DNA of 64,000 bases from Perca fluviatilis. Taxonomy: Eukaryota; Chordata; Actinopteri; Perciformes; Percidae. The notes under the pieces were generated by a model. The model worked only from the letters and a program-made list of their open reading frames with translations, did not search any database and had not been told where the DNA came from. Below are positions 48,574 to 61,787 of the stretch, piece after piece (position 1 is the stretch's first letter; each line of letters starts with the position of its first letter). The DNA lies in NCBI RefSeq assembly GCF_010015445.1, contig NC_053127.1, positions 7,875,276 to 7,939,275 of the forward strand, written 5' to 3'. The position numbers were made by a program, and so were the translations under genes.

Positions 48574-49984
48574 TTGGTTGAGCACATAATAAATAGCTAT
48601 CTGGAACGGTGTTGTTTTCTGTTTATGTTTAAGATAAACTGTTACCCACTTCTGTGAGTAACTGCTGGCAAAAGTTGTCTTTTTAACAAATATATTTTGT
48701 TAGCATTCATTTAGCTAACAGTCAAAACTCATGGGAGGTGTAACTTAGCTGCCAAATGCTAGCCAACTGACCTGAGAGAAAGCAGGAACTGGGATTCAAT
48801 GAATGAATAGCTTACTAATTAAGAGGCATTCAGAAGGTTAATAGTAGCTATCTACCTTTGATTTCACCTAAACGTTCAACTAAACACTCGTCACTTGGCT
48901 ACTAAAACACTCAACTGTTTTGTGAGAGAGCGGAGCGTTGCATGCAGAGGGTGAATACAACTGCAGAGCAATCAAGTGTTTTTTTAAACATTAAAGTATG
49001 TAAACATGTTCTAGTAAAAATACAATTATGAACCTAAAACTTGGGATGCACCAAATCCAGATTTTTGGGGTTCTGCCAAATACCGAATCCACTGGTTAAG
49101 ATTGACATAAAGAGCTGCAGTTCCATTAAGAGCTTTAAATCTCAAATTATTTTTTTTCTAACGTGATGCTGACAAAATGTGTTTTTCATTTGTACATGGT
49201 CCCTAATAAATAAAATAAACTAACCGTTATTGGACCATTATTATGCAGGTAATTGTTAATGGAAGATTTCAGAGTTTAAACCAATGCAAGCTAATTAGTA
49301 TCCTGGAAGCTAAATAACAGTAACTATTATGCACAAAAGTAAAGAAATCTTTGAGAATTTTTTGTCAAGATCACGTGGCTTCACTCTACTAAGTCATCAA
49401 ACAGGAAGGTCAAGTGACAGACAAAAGGGGAATTAGTCCTTTTCCACTGTCACCTGCTCTTCATCGTCAGACCTATCCAAACACACTAAACTAAATAAAT
49501 CTAACAAATGCAAAACCAAAGTAAACTTTACACATAAGTAAATCCAACCATTGTGCCGACACAGTAGGGCATGAAAAGAGAAAACATCAGCTTACTTCAG
49601 CTGCTGTCTAATCTTTTCTTTCACATTTAAATCAGTTGAAATGTCATCTTTAAAATAACTTGTATCCCAAATCTAATTTGTAACCTGAAAAAAAGTGTAA
49701 CTTTTTAATGTGACCCACTTTAAAAAAACAAACAACCATTTCCGGTTTAGCCAGGTAACACATCAGACCAGTTGGTTCATAAGCTGATAAAAATAAGCCA
49801 ATATTACTGTTAAAGTCACAGCAATACAGGACAAAATACATCTTACGGTTTCAAATGGGGTTCGGTGGCACTCTCGGGGTCCTTTACAACGAAAGCAGAG
49901 GGTCTCAGGGTGAAATGGAGTAGATATGCTGTTCGAAATTTCAAGAAAAAAGGAAAAGGATAAAAATGTGATAAAAATTAGTCT
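48574..49984. other. intron 1 of copy B colinear with copy A
   Basis: Matches 8630-11500 of copy A with deletions. A short hAT-like fragment (cttgggatgcaccaaatcc) lies at ~49040-49230. No coding exon. Confidence 0.6.
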
Positions 49985-50790
49985 AAAGTTTTGGAACACC
50001 CCAATTTTTTTATTTTTTATTGAAATTTTAGCAGTTCAAGTCCAATGAATAGCTTAAAATGGTATGAAAGGTAAGTCATGAACTGTCGGAGGTTAAAAAA
50101 AAATAATGTACATTTCAGTATTTTACAAAAAGGCCTTTTTCAGGGAACAAGAAATGGGTTAACAATGTAAAGCTGTTCTGCAGCAATGGAGGTTGATCAA
50201 GCTTTGAAAGTTGGTGCTACCAATTCCCACAGGTGTTCCAACTTGTCTGGATTACTTACAACCCCCTCTGTTTGTATAAAAGTATTGTTGGAACACACTG
50301 TAGTACCATACCCTCGTGAGCATTATCTGAACAGTATTGTACTGCAGAAAGTAGTGGGTTGCCATAAAAATGGCGGGGAAAAGGCAATTAACAATGGAAG
50401 AGAGACAGACCATCATAACACTTAAGAATGTTGGTCTCCTACAGAGACATTTTGAAGAAAGTCAAGGTGTCAGTGAGTACAGTATTCTTCACCATCAAAG
50501 AAAGCTGGGGGAAACTCTGACAGGAAGAGGTCTGGCAGACCCAAAGCCACAACAGAATCAGAAGACAAGTTTCTGAGAGTTGACTCTCAGAAACTTATCT
50601 TCTGATTCTGTTGTGGCTTTGGGTCTGCCAGACCTCTTCCTGTCAGAGTTCAGTTTTGGGGAACCTTACTTTTTTTTTAACCTCAGGCAATTCACCACTT
50701 ACCTTTGTACCATTTCAAGTTATTCATTGCACGTGAACTACTAAAATTTCAATAAAAAACTAGAAAAATTGGGGTGTTCTAAAACTTCAA
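49985..50790. mobile_element. Tc1-like transposon, internally deleted
   Basis: Inverted ends taaagttttggaacacccc and ggggtgttctaaaactt. A plus-strand fragment from 50370 (MAGKRQLTMEERQTIITLKN) is a transposase N-terminus, and frameshifted pieces follow. A near-perfect 68-bp inverted repeat (50513-50580 and 50583-50650) replaces the centre. It sits in intron 1 of copy B only. Confidence 0.85.
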
Positions 50791-50949
50791 GCAGGAATTC
50801 AGAAGTGGTTTGTGGTTTTATGAGCTTTGGCTTTTATTTTCATTAGAAATGTTGGGAACCGACCTGATCAACAACTTATTCTTATCTTATATTTAAACAG
50901 CACATCTAACATGTAATGCAAAAAAAGAAGATGAAATCAAGTAACTCAC

Positions 50950-51038
50950 CGTTGTTCTGCGCTGCTCAGACTGACAGGAGTCAACTGCCTTTATGAATGA
51001 GAAAAGAGTGAGATGTCAGTTTGTGTTTGTACCCACTT
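50950..51038 (-). other. hk3-like: non-coding first exon of hexokinase copy B (5' UTR)
   Basis: Same donor and sequence as copy A (cgcagaacaacg|GTGAGT). Homology to the copy A upstream region stops at ~51038, where a 3.2-kb insertion begins. Confidence 0.6.
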
Positions 51039-51084
51039 TATCAGCTCTACCTCCTTCATCATAACTCCACCTCCTCAGAGAGGA

Positions 51085-51580
51085 AGCAATAGAAGAAGGT
51101 GGTGCACACAGCATCCAAAATTATAGGACATGCCATCCCATCTGTAGCCTCTATCTACGCCACGCGGACCAGCCATAAAGCGCAGAAAGTACTAGATGAC
51201 CCTTCCCACCCTGCCAGGTCCCTGTTCCAACTACTGCCCTCTGGAAAGAGAGTTCAAAGTCTCAGAGGAAAAACATCCCGCCTCTGTAACAGTACTTACC
51301 CCCCCCGCCCCCCAGCCTGCCACTATTAGGCTCTTTAATGCTCAGGCACCTTGCAGAGTAAACCTGGACTAAATGCACCTTATTCAAATGCACTTTATAG
51401 ACTGCACAATACACTTTATGGGAAGTTGCAATAGCACAAGGTCTTTACAGCTTTGTACTGGTCTGAATGATTGTCTATGTGATTGTCCTTTATGTAACCT
51501 ACTGTATGTTACTGTGTATGCATTGTCTTTTTTAACCTGATTAGCACCAAGACAAATTCCAATCAACTATGTTGACATGG
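51085..51580 (+). mobile_element. LINE 3'-end fragment
   Basis: A plus frame reads HTASKIIGHAIPSVASIYAT...HPARSLFQLLPSGKR, the conserved C-terminal end of a fish non-LTR reverse-transcriptase protein. A 3' UTR-like stretch with 'agcaccaagacaaattcc' follows. 5'-truncated. Confidence 0.75.
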
Positions 51581-51809
51581 TGTGGCGCCAGTTTTTGAGG
51601 TTATTATGTTAATATTGAATATACGTTGTTCATAGGACCCCCATACAATTTAGAACAGTTTAGTTTCTCGCCTATTCATTATTTTTTTTATTTTAAAATG
51701 CATGTAGTTACAGCAAGAAAGACTGTCCAGCAGTGTGTAAGTCAGTTGCACTCCTCGCCACTAGGCGGCGACATTGACCAATAAATGGCAGGATGAACGC
51801 TAGGACCAG

Positions 51810-53603
51810 GGGCCTGTTTCACAAAAGCAGAATATATAAATCCAGGATAACTGATAAAGCGAGGCTTGACCTAGTCTAATCGGTGCATCCTGGCTTGGTG
51901 CGTTTCACGAAGGCCGAGCCAGGCTGAGGAGGAGCGACTAGGTCGAGCCAGGCTGAAGTAATTCAGATAGATGCGCGTCCACGGCTTTCCTCAAAAGACC
52001 GCGAGGTCGATCACAGATTTACTGATGCCAAAATGGAGAATACGCGTTGTACATACTTTATACAGAGTGAGCAGCAGCTTCTTGTGGAAGTATGATGACG
52101 TGAAACACATTATTTGTATAAAAAGAAAAGAAACAGCGAGAGAAAGCGAGGCAGACGATCACGGACCGACTGAATGCGTAATTGTAGCCTAAATATATAC
52201 GTTAACTGACCACTGCTCTGAACTGAAACCGTCATAATCATTCCATTCAAGGATTAGCCTACTAATCATTTTCACAAATTAACAGTTGTACTCTTTGCCT
52301 TAAAAGTAAGCAGAAGATAATGTTACTCAGGAAATTTACAATGAAGATCAATTTTCTTCAACGCTAGAATGTGATGCGTAAATATCTCTTTCACTCTGTT
52401 CCTCCCTCTCTCGCATGGGCTAAAATATAAGTTTCCTAAGTCATTAACTTCCACTGCTCGCTTTTAATGCAAAGTGTACAACTGTTCGTTTTTGCAAATG
52501 ACAGTGACTCATTGAATGGTTTCAGTTAAGAGCAGTAGTTCATAATTTTTAGACTATCATTCAGTCGGTCCGCTATTATCTGCCACGCTTTTTCTCACGT
52601 TTCATTTTTTTTATTTTTTATAGAGGCAGAGTTTCCTTCTCTACATATTATATGCCTTGCTCCCTGTATATATGGACATAGAAAATAAAGACACTGAAGG
52701 CATTGGACTCTAAAATCTAGAAGCTATGAAGATAATTAAGTGATAAATTCCATGCACACTGTAAACATGAATGGAACAGAGTATATTCATCAGTTATTTC
52801 CCCCCAAATATAAGGACAAAAACCATTGAGGTGTCCTCTCCCTGTTGTTACATGAATGTACAGTAGCCTACATCACCAGATAGTTACTGGTCCAGTGAAC
52901 TAAGACTATAATTTAGGAGGATTGTACAATTAGGATATGTTCTTAAATTGTACAATCCTCCCAAATTATATTCCCAGTTTACTGGACAACATAAATTGTG
53001 TGCTAAGAATGCCAAATACAATGCACATGAAAGAGGAACAAACATGATGCTTATAGGTTAAAGAATTAAAAAAAAATGAATCAACGAAAATGATTCAAGG
53101 TGCATTGGTCAACTATAGAAATGTACAGCATTGTATGTATTGCCCTTAGTAACATACTTCATTTAAAACACATTTGAAATGTTATCAGACTTTTCTAATT
53201 ATCTCAACAACTGCCATAATATATTCATCAAACTTCTAATATGAACAGCAGTCTTCATAACAGTAACAATGACTGTCACATGAATAATTATAAATAAAAA
53301 AAATAATGGTCACAACTTTAAATAATAACAGTACTTAAATAAACAGCAATATGCACCTGTTGTATTTTAATCCAGGCTGATAATAACAATAGGGTAAAAC
53401 CAGTGCTGGGTGATCAGAAAAGGCTCCAGGATTAAATAAATCCTGGCTGTTAGCCTGGTCAGGAGCAGGCTAGCTGTACAGAATAAATCTCCATGGTGAT
53501 TTATGTGCCTCCGCTTTCGTGAAACCGAATCAAGGCTTAATTCATCCAGGATAACTGGGAAATCCCGGTTTAATCCCTTATCTTGGTTTTGTGAAACAGG
53601 CCC
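51810..53603. mobile_element. PIF/Harbinger-type non-autonomous element
   Basis: Termini GGGCCTGTTTCACAAAA and TTTTGTGAAACAGGCCC with a 3-bp target duplication CAG on both sides (51807-51809 and 53604-53606). These are features of PIF/Harbinger. It has no transposase. Inside, ~52120-52330 and ~52420-52610 form a long imperfect inverted repeat (cggaccgactgaatg / cattcagtcggtccg). Confidence 0.85.
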
Positions 53604-53619
53604 CAGAACTAACGTGAGT

Positions 53620-54170
53620 TTGTTTTAGTTTTGCAAAAGCGTCTGTTAACGTCGGCCGCCATTAGACTTGTGACACTACAGTACAATTTATATGGTCTTT
53701 CTTCTGTTAATTACAGGTAAATAACAGTATGAATCAAAACATGATAATATGTAGTGTTGTTAATTTAGCAAGTAGCCTTCTTGACGTGTGTTGTGATAGT
53801 TTAAAACGTTAGCATCGCAAACGTTAGCACTGCTGTTAGCTTGCTGGTGAAGTCCGTGTGTATATGTTGGGCTGGCGTGTTGTGTGAGCATTTATGATTG
53901 GGTTCCTTTTTGTTATTCAGTGCCAGATGTTATTAAATGTTGTTAATATAATCTGTTAAATTGATGTGTTTAGAATCACTGTATAGCATGTAACTGGGGG
54001 CAGCTGTAATGATGCAGGGTATTTTGTGTTCAATTGAGAATGTGCTGAGGGACATTTTGGTTTTATTATTGTGTTTTAGTTTTGCAAAAGCGTCTGTTAA
54101 CGTCGGCCGCCATTTGACTTGTGACACTACAGTACAACTTATATGGTCTTTCTTCTGTTAATTACAGAAA
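53620..54170. repeat. direct ~97-bp duplication ~450 bp apart
   Basis: gttttagttttgcaaaagcg to cttctgttaattacag occurs at ~53620-53716 and ~54072-54168 almost unchanged. Each copy contains cgtcggccgccat and ends in an acceptor-like ttacag. Confidence 0.8.
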
Positions 54171-54263
54171 TGGAGTTTTTTGAACATTAAAATATGTGGC
54201 ACCAGATTCATCCTTCTGTCGTCAATCTACACATGCTACAATGGCAATAAAGTATTGAACTTG

Positions 54264-54670
54264 AACTTCATCTGCAGCAATTATGTGGCAACGTGAAGAG
54301 GCGAGCTGTGCGTTTGTTTTCGGAGCCGACAGGCGCGGAGGATGTCGGGTGCGGCGGTCATGTTTTACACGCGGCGGTACGGATCCGAAACGGACCGATT
54401 CCACGGAGAAAAAAAACCCGACACCACCAACCACGGCCGAGCTTCGCCGAGAGGACACCGTGCCGTGGTCATGGTGAAGTCCAGGGGAAGCAGAAGGAGA
54501 GCTCGTTTAGTGTGCAGCGGCAGTATACTGTCTGCGCGTAAAGGCGCACGATGAGCGCAGTCTGTCGGCTTCTGTTCCAGGATCAGTTCACCCCAAATTA
54601 CATCCATCTTAAAATAGGATTCATTGTCGCTGCTTCGAAATTCATTTAGAGCTGCGAGTTACCGAATTTC
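54264..54670 (-). promoter_or_regulatory. duplicated CpG-rich promoter-like segment, displaced
   Basis: Almost identical to 11743-12120 upstream of copy A, but separated from copy B exon 1 by the insertion at 51039-54263. The insertion's right end, caataaagtattgaacttgaactt, looks like a LINE tail. Confidence 0.55.
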
Positions 54671-55445
54671 CTTTTAAAACCTAGTAAGAGAGAGTACGAG
54701 TAAATATTTATTCTAAAATGGGCCATTCTTCAGAATGAATAATTTTACTTCTGGTACATTAAGTATATATAAATGATCTAATAAGAAATACATAAAATGA
54801 TTAGGCAAAACAAATAGGCTACAGGCTGTTCAACTAGGCTACTTTATCACATGACGTCTGACCACCTCATGTTTCATGTTGTAAGAACCAATTCTCCCCC
54901 TTTAAACATGACTGAGCCTCTGACATGGAAGATCACTGGGAGAGAAGGGGACTTTCACGAGCAGGTTTAAGGCTTAAAAGCATGGAATGACTACAAAATA
55001 AAAACCTCAGTAGACAAAACATTTCATTAAAACTTGTGTGTGATAAATATATGTCAAAATCTAAACTTTGTCTAGCTGCTTTGTCTAGGAAGTGATTAGA
55101 AAACTCTGATTTATATGTATATTTTAAAATGTAATGTACATAAATAGAATTGTTGATAATTGGTTTAGAATCGAATCGTTGGCCGGACATCCGGCCGATA
55201 TGAGACATCCGGAGGAATTTCCGGCGGCACCAGAGCAATCCCAGAAATGAAACGTCGTGGATATAGACTAATTCAACACAAACAGGAGGGAGTCAAACAC
55301 GTTTAGTACATTATCAGATGAAAACACCAGGCAAAGGATCTTTTTATTTACCAATGAAAATCATTTAGGTCCAGTTTGGACAAATGTTTTCTAATTTAAC
55401 GAGCCTTTTATGTATTTGTCTTCTTGTGTGTTTGTTCAATTTTAG

Positions 55446-55463
55446 AGAGGTCATTGATCTGCG

Positions 55464-55524
<61 letters not shown>

Positions 55525-55668
55525 GAGGACGAGGAAGGCGGCGTTTCAACACTAAGGATCAGTAACTCTCCCATCAGGTCCTTCACTCCGATCTCAGAGG
55601 CCAGCGGCTGCCTTATCGACTTCAAGAAACAGCATCGAGCCAAGACGCTGCGCCAAAGACGGAGATGA
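55446..55668 (+). pseudogene. uimc1: UIMC1 last exon copy, plus strand
   Basis: Intact acceptor (caattttag), in-frame exon to the TGA stop, and AATAAA at 56007-56012. It differs from the minus-strand gene mainly by a much longer GAT run (about 19-20 Asp before EEDEEGG). It lies in reverse orientation with no upstream UIMC1 exons beside it, so it is probably a non-functional fragment. Confidence 0.85.
55466..55522 (+). repeat. (GAT)n coding-type microsatellite
   Basis: About 19 uninterrupted GAT units encoding poly-Asp in the UIMC1 tail copy. Confidence 0.95.
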
Positions 55669-57550
55669 GGACGACGTCCTGCAGACTGGCGCTGCTGACT
55701 GAAATCCTGGAACCAGAGCCTTAACTAAAGACCCCGTCAGGTTGGATGTGACATTACCGTTAGAAAAGACTCGTTCTGAAACACCTTCCTGGTGTCACAT
55801 ATTTATGCAGGTAAACAATGACCAACTGAGCACTTGAATGTTCAAAGGAAACCACATTCTGACTCTTTTGTGCCACTAAATGTTACGTTTGTTTCTGTTG
55901 AAGGTGTTTCAGACTACCTCTTTATGTATTGAACATTTTCTTTTTTGTAACTTTAGTTTAATGTCCGTCTAATGTCTCAACCTCCATCTCCAATTGGATC
56001 AGAGAAAATAAAAACTTGATACTTAAAAAGATTTGATACAGTCTAATGTTAGCATTTGTTAGCATATTAAACGGGAATCAAACCCACCTGCTGTGAGATC
56101 TCACCTCACCTGTTCTCACTACGACTCCAGCATGCAGGATGCTGAAGCAAGTGCAATGAAGCAATACTGAAACCTCAGAATTTCCCTTTAAGATCATAAA
56201 CCGCCTGGTGAGGGTCAGAGCTTGAAAAAAGACGTAACCAGTTTCTGTAATGATCACATTTGCACCCAAGCAACTCAGAAATGTTGTTAATACTGTAAAA
56301 GAATTGTTTCATTTAGAACAGTTAATTTGAGTATTTTTCTTAACTGTGGACCATTTTTATCAATCAAAAATATTTTGTGCAAAGTTGATAGAAATATCAG
56401 TTGCTTTGTTCTTTTTTTGTATTTGACTGCTCAATGCTCAGAGTATCGGCCATGAATACTGTATTAACATTTTAGTTACATTTCCTAGTTGTCTGATTTG
56501 ATGAAGTAAAGTCACTGTAACGCACTAAACACACGTTGGTTCATTGATAGAAGAGATCTGCACGTGAACTATGCATTTTTTTTCTAATGTTGTCCTTCCC
56601 CTTTCATACAGATATATTGTTTTCCGATCCTTTGCGTTAGCGTGCGACTGACTGCGGTCTTTACTTTTTGGTTTCATTTCCTGTGAGACCTAGAAGGAGT
56701 GCACAGTGTGTAAGATCTTCTCACGATGTTGGTTAGCACCAACCAAGCCGAAGTTTAGGAGGGAAAATGGTTAGCTAATTTAAGTTCAAATGAAGTAAAG
56801 TAGTATCTTTATACTCTATGGCCAAAAGTACACAGAAACTTAAATGTGATTCCGACACCATGGGCATTAATGTGCTGCCATAACAGCAGTGGTGGAGGAA
56901 GTATTCAGACCCTTTACTTAAAGAAGACGTCTAATACCACACAGTAAAAATACTCCATTACAAGTAGAAGTCCTGCATTAAAAATGTTACTTAAGTAAAA
57001 AATTTGTTATTATCACCAGTCCTGTGACTGTTATACCATATGTTATATTAGAAAGATTATTATGACTCATGCATTAATGTAAAAGCAAGATTAATCTGCT
57101 GATTATTTTCTCCATTAATCGATTGATTGACAGATTGGTTTTTAGAAATTCTGAAAAACAGTGACGCTTAGTTTCACAATGTTGTTGCAGGTGGATGGAA
57201 ACAAGCATCCATTCACATTTTTGAATGTTCGCTTTGTGTTAAATTTGGATGAAAACTTGACTGTAGCTTCAAGATTGATCTACACTTGGACTAAAAAGCT
57301 ATGTAGCCTTTTAAAAAGAAAATAACTAAAAGAAGTAAAAAGTAAAAGAAATGAAGATAAAAAATCCATCATCGTCAGCAGATGAGTTTATGTTTCAATT
57401 TGTGCACTCGAAGGGCTTAAAAACTGGCCAAACTCAATCTTTTATTCATCAAGTGATCCAGAATAGGACAATACAACTGTTAGGTTTATAACAAGTTAAA
57501 GGTGCCCTGCTACATGTATTTCATGACTTTGTGGTAATGTCTGAACTTCT

Positions 57551-58689
57551 ACCATGGACTCTGTAACATCATTTGTGGAAAAAATGCCTTGGTTACCTTG
57601 TTTCAAGCCATTCTAGTGTGGTATAGAAGCCTGCAGGAAGACTCAGCTCGATTTGTGCCAGTTCTCATTAATTTTCAACAAATATTTTTGATTTTTATTT
57701 CAAAGTTACTGTCTCCAGACAAGTACAAATCAGAAAACAGAGTGACTGGAAGAGGATGGGATAATGGACAACAGCTTAGAGTTTAGGCAAGAGTGCAGAA
57801 AAAAAACACACAAAAATGTCCAAAAGGAAAACAAATTACATTTTGTATAATGGTTCAAAGACGAATATGGATTTAAAATGTAAATAATTGAAAGTGTCAA
57901 AAAAGGCCAATTTAAGCACTTTCTATTTTTATTAGTGTTCTATATACATCACAACAACAGAAATTTAATTTATAAATGCACTTTAATTTTTTTGATGAAT
58001 CATAGGATTTATTACATGAAAAATGTCCTTCGAGAATGGATTTAAAAATTATTTCAATGTCTACCTTTTTAGCATATGAATGTTTAGACATATCCACAGC
58101 TAACCAAACAGGCACTGCTCAAAAAAAAACTACATTTTTAACACCATTAATATGATATATCTGGGTATTTATAATTAAATGGTCTCATCGTTTGATTTTG
58201 GTCACACAATATTCCATATCAAAAACAGAAAAATTATTAAAGATGTCTTAAAATGCTTTACAGTAAAGGTGATCAGGTTTGTATTGTATACTCAACTCAG
58301 GAAACCATGATTGTGTAATATACCATGAAAATCTGAGCTAGATTACTTGACTGTGTCATTGTTACTCAGGATGACATCCCGTTAGCCAGCAATGACATAA
58401 TGCAAAAATGCCATAACAGATTAAAGAAATACATATGTTATTAATATAATCAAACAACATCAAGGCAATGCTTGAAAAGTGACAAATGCTAATAAAAAAA
58501 CTATTTTCATTAACAAGTCCAATCTGGATAACAGAGGACATGTCCTGGGTAACAGAAGATCTTCCTTATCCAGGAAGGACAAAAAGATGATTTTCCCACC
58601 AAAACTCTGTCAAACATGACCTACTCAGCTAAAATAGATCTTAGCCTTTAAAACATTAATGCCAGATTTCACATGAAATAGGCATTTTT
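57551..58689. other. spacer between inverted arms
   Basis: AT-rich. The first part continues the MITE with aaggtgccctgc ends (seen complete at 59676-59985). No gene recognised. Confidence 0.5.
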
Positions 58690-59275
58690 TTAAATATCAA
58701 AACATTAAATATGATGTTTGGACATAGTGCACCAGTAACTGAAAAAGCAAAACATCAACTTTTTAAAGAGAGAATTACTAAACTCTCCAGATGTTTTGGG
58801 GTCCTCCAAAATCTTCTTTATGATGTAATATCATTTTACATGACTAACCAAATGCATTGTGGGTAATGTATGTGTTTGAATGTCTGTTACCCAGGAGGGA
58901 CATTGGGGAAATCCAAAAGTTTGGACAAAAGTATTTGTTGTGTAAAATAGTAAATAAGCTCAGTATTGGATTATATTTGTAGGTATTATGGCAAACATCC
59001 ACACAATTATGCCCAAGTAGAAAAATAATGCTTTTATTAATTCTTTTGACATTTTTTATCACATTTCTATACTTAGATTTTGAGTCGGGACGTTACCCAG
59101 AAGGGACAGTTTGGTACTTTGGAGCTCAATGGCTCTTAACATTTTCATGTCTTGCAATAAATACTCATACAAGTGAGTAAAGAGGGGGGAGTAAAGCAAT
59201 ATAATGCACTGTTTTAAAATGTATTTTTATTTTGAACATTATGAATATGCTTTGGACACCAGAATTGACATGCCA
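58690..59275. repeat. segment repeated in inverse at ~62715-63370
   Basis: Matches the reverse complement of 62715-63370 (shared ttttggaggaccccaaaa, gtccctcctgggtaacag). Copy limits coincide with rearrangement junctions. Possibly part of one mobile unit with the 62272-62710 segment; no terminal repeats found. Confidence 0.75.
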
Positions 59276-59675
59276 CGTCTTTGACCCATATTTTGATGTT
59301 TAAGTGCAGAACTTTTATAGGCTACATGTAATAGAGTAGTTCTACTTTTACATGATTAAAAGGTCTTAGTACTTCTGCTGATTGGAACCATAAACTATAG
59401 CTACAAACACGTTTGTCATTTTAAAAGTGGTTTCAAGCACACTGCACTAAACATACCCTTTTTATTGGTTTGTCTGTTTAAACAGCCTGGAACAAACCGG
59501 TTGTGGACGTTTTTCCAGTCGAGGAAGGATTTCCTGTCAGGAGTGATGTCATATCAGTTTACTTCTGATACTTTACTGTTCAAGTATCTTTCATAGTAAA
59601 ACATATAAAAAATAAATGGGTTTTTTCTTTCCACATCACACACATGATGTTTTTTTTTAACAAAACAGAAACAAG

Positions 59676-59985
59676 CTTAAAAGGTGCCCTGCCACACAAA
59701 ACAGTTTTTACTTGCATTTTTTAAAATATGTTAGGTCCATATGTGTTGTGTTATGTTGTGAATGTGAAAATGAACTGCTACCTCCTCATCTCTGGTCACT
59801 GAAAAGAAATAAGCAGAGAAATCAGGCCAATTACAAAAGCTGGTCAGTCTGACGTGGTGTTGCCTGGCTCATTACTGTTCATGAGCTCGCCCAGTTGCGC
59901 TGGGAAAAAAAATGTTACAGAGTCCATGGTAGAAGTTCAGACATTACCACAAAGTAATGAAATACATGTAGCAGGGCACCTTTAA
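59676..59985. mobile_element. MITE with aaggtgccctgc ends, TTAA-like flanks
   Basis: Ends ttaaaaggtgccctgcc and gcagggcaccttt-aa. The insertion is shared with the opposite arm at 57495, so it predates the inverted duplication. Confidence 0.65.
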
Positions 59986-61787
59986 CTTGTTATAAACATA
60001 ACAGTTGTATTGTCCTATTCAGTTTTTAAGCCGACATGAAGCCCTTTGAGTGCACAAAGTGAAACATCAACTCATCTGCTGACGATGATGGATTTTATAT
60101 CTTTATTTCTTTTACTTTATATTTCTTTTAGTTATTTTCTTTTTAAAAGGCTACATAGCTTTTTAGTCCAAGTGTAGATCAATCTTGAAGCTACAGTCAA
60201 GTTTTCATCCAAATTTAACACAAAGCGAACATTCAAAAATGTGAATGGATGCTTGTTTCCATCCACTTGCAAAAACATTGTGAAACTAAGAGTCACTGTT
60301 TTTCAGAATTTCTAAAAAACAATCTGTCAATCAATCGATTAATGGAGAAAATAATCAGCAGATTAATCTTGCTTTTACATTAATGCATGAGTCATAATAA
60401 TCTTTCTAATATAACATATGGTATAACAGTCACAGGACTGATGATAATAACGCATTTTTTACTTAAGTAACATTTTCAATGCAGGACTTCTACTTGTAAT
60501 GGAGTATTTTTACTGTGTGGTATTAGACGTCTTCTTTAAGTAAAGGGTCTGAATACTTCCTCCACCACTGCTGTTATGGCAGCACATTAATGCCCATGGT
60601 GTCAGAATTACATTTAAGTTTCTGTGTACTTTTGGCCATAGAGTATAAAGATACTACTTTACTTCATTTGAACTTAAATTAGCTAACCGTTTTCCCTCCT
60701 AAACTTCGGCTTGGTTGGTGCTAACCAACATCGTGAGAAGATCTTACACACTGTGCACTCCTTCTAGGTCTCACAGGAAATGAAACCAAAAAGTAAAGAC
60801 CGCAGTCAGTCGCACGCTAACGCAAAGGATCGAAAAACAATGTATCTGTATGAAAGGGGAAGGACAACATCAGAAAAAAATGCATAGTTCACCTGCAGAT
60901 CTCTTCTATCAATGAACCAACGTGTGTTTAGTGCGTTACAGTGACTTTACTTCATCAAATCAGACAACTAGGAAATGTAACTCTAAAGTGTTAATACAGT
61001 ATTCATGGTCGATACTCTGAGCATTGAGCAGTCAAATACAAAAAAAGAACAAGCAAATGATATTTCTATCAACTTTGCAGGAAATATTTTGATTGATAAA
61101 AATGGTCCACAGTTAAGAAAAATACTCAAATTAACTGTTCTAAATGAAAAATTTTTTTACAGTATTAACAACATTTTTGAGTTGCTTGGGTGCAAATGTG
61201 ATCATTACACAAACCGGTTACGTTCACTTTCAAAGCTCTGACCCTCACCAGGCGGTTTATGATCTTAAAGGGAAATTCTGAGGTTTCAGTATTGCTTCAT
61301 TGCACTTGCTTCAGCATCTTGCATGCTGGAGTCGTAGTGAGAACAGGTGAGGTGAGATCTCACAGCAGGTGGGTTTGATTCCCATTTAATATGCTAACAA
61401 ATGCTAACATTAGACTGCATCAAATCTTTTTAAGTATCAAGTTTTTATTTTCTCTGATCCAATTGGAGATGGAGGTTGAGACATTAGACGGACATTAAAC
61501 TAAAGTTACAAAAAAGAAAATGTTCAATACATAAAGAGGTAGTCTGAAACACCTTCAACAGAAACAAACGTAACATTTAGTGGCACAAAAGAGTCAGAAT
61601 GTGGTTTCCTTTGAACATTCAAGTGCTCAGTTGGTCATTGTTTACCTGCATAAATATGTGACATCAGGAAGGTGTTTCAGAACGAGTCTTTTCTAACGGT
61701 AATGTCACATCCAACCTGACGGGGTCTTTAGTTAAGGCTCTGGTTCCAGGATTTCAGTCAGCAGCGCCAGTCTGCAGGACGTCGTCC

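Larger units (their letters stand above)
54770..57550. repeat. left arm of large inverted duplication
   Basis: Reverse complement of ~59930-62710: contains a UIMC1 tail (plus strand), its 3' UTR, spacer, and the edge of an aaggtgccctgc-type MITE at ~57495 that both arms share at the same site. Similarity is high by eye but was not computed. Confidence 0.85.

Noticed and set aside
49650..49999. Coding frames in intron 1 of copy B
   Set aside because: No homology, not conserved in the matching part of copy A, and no splice logic.
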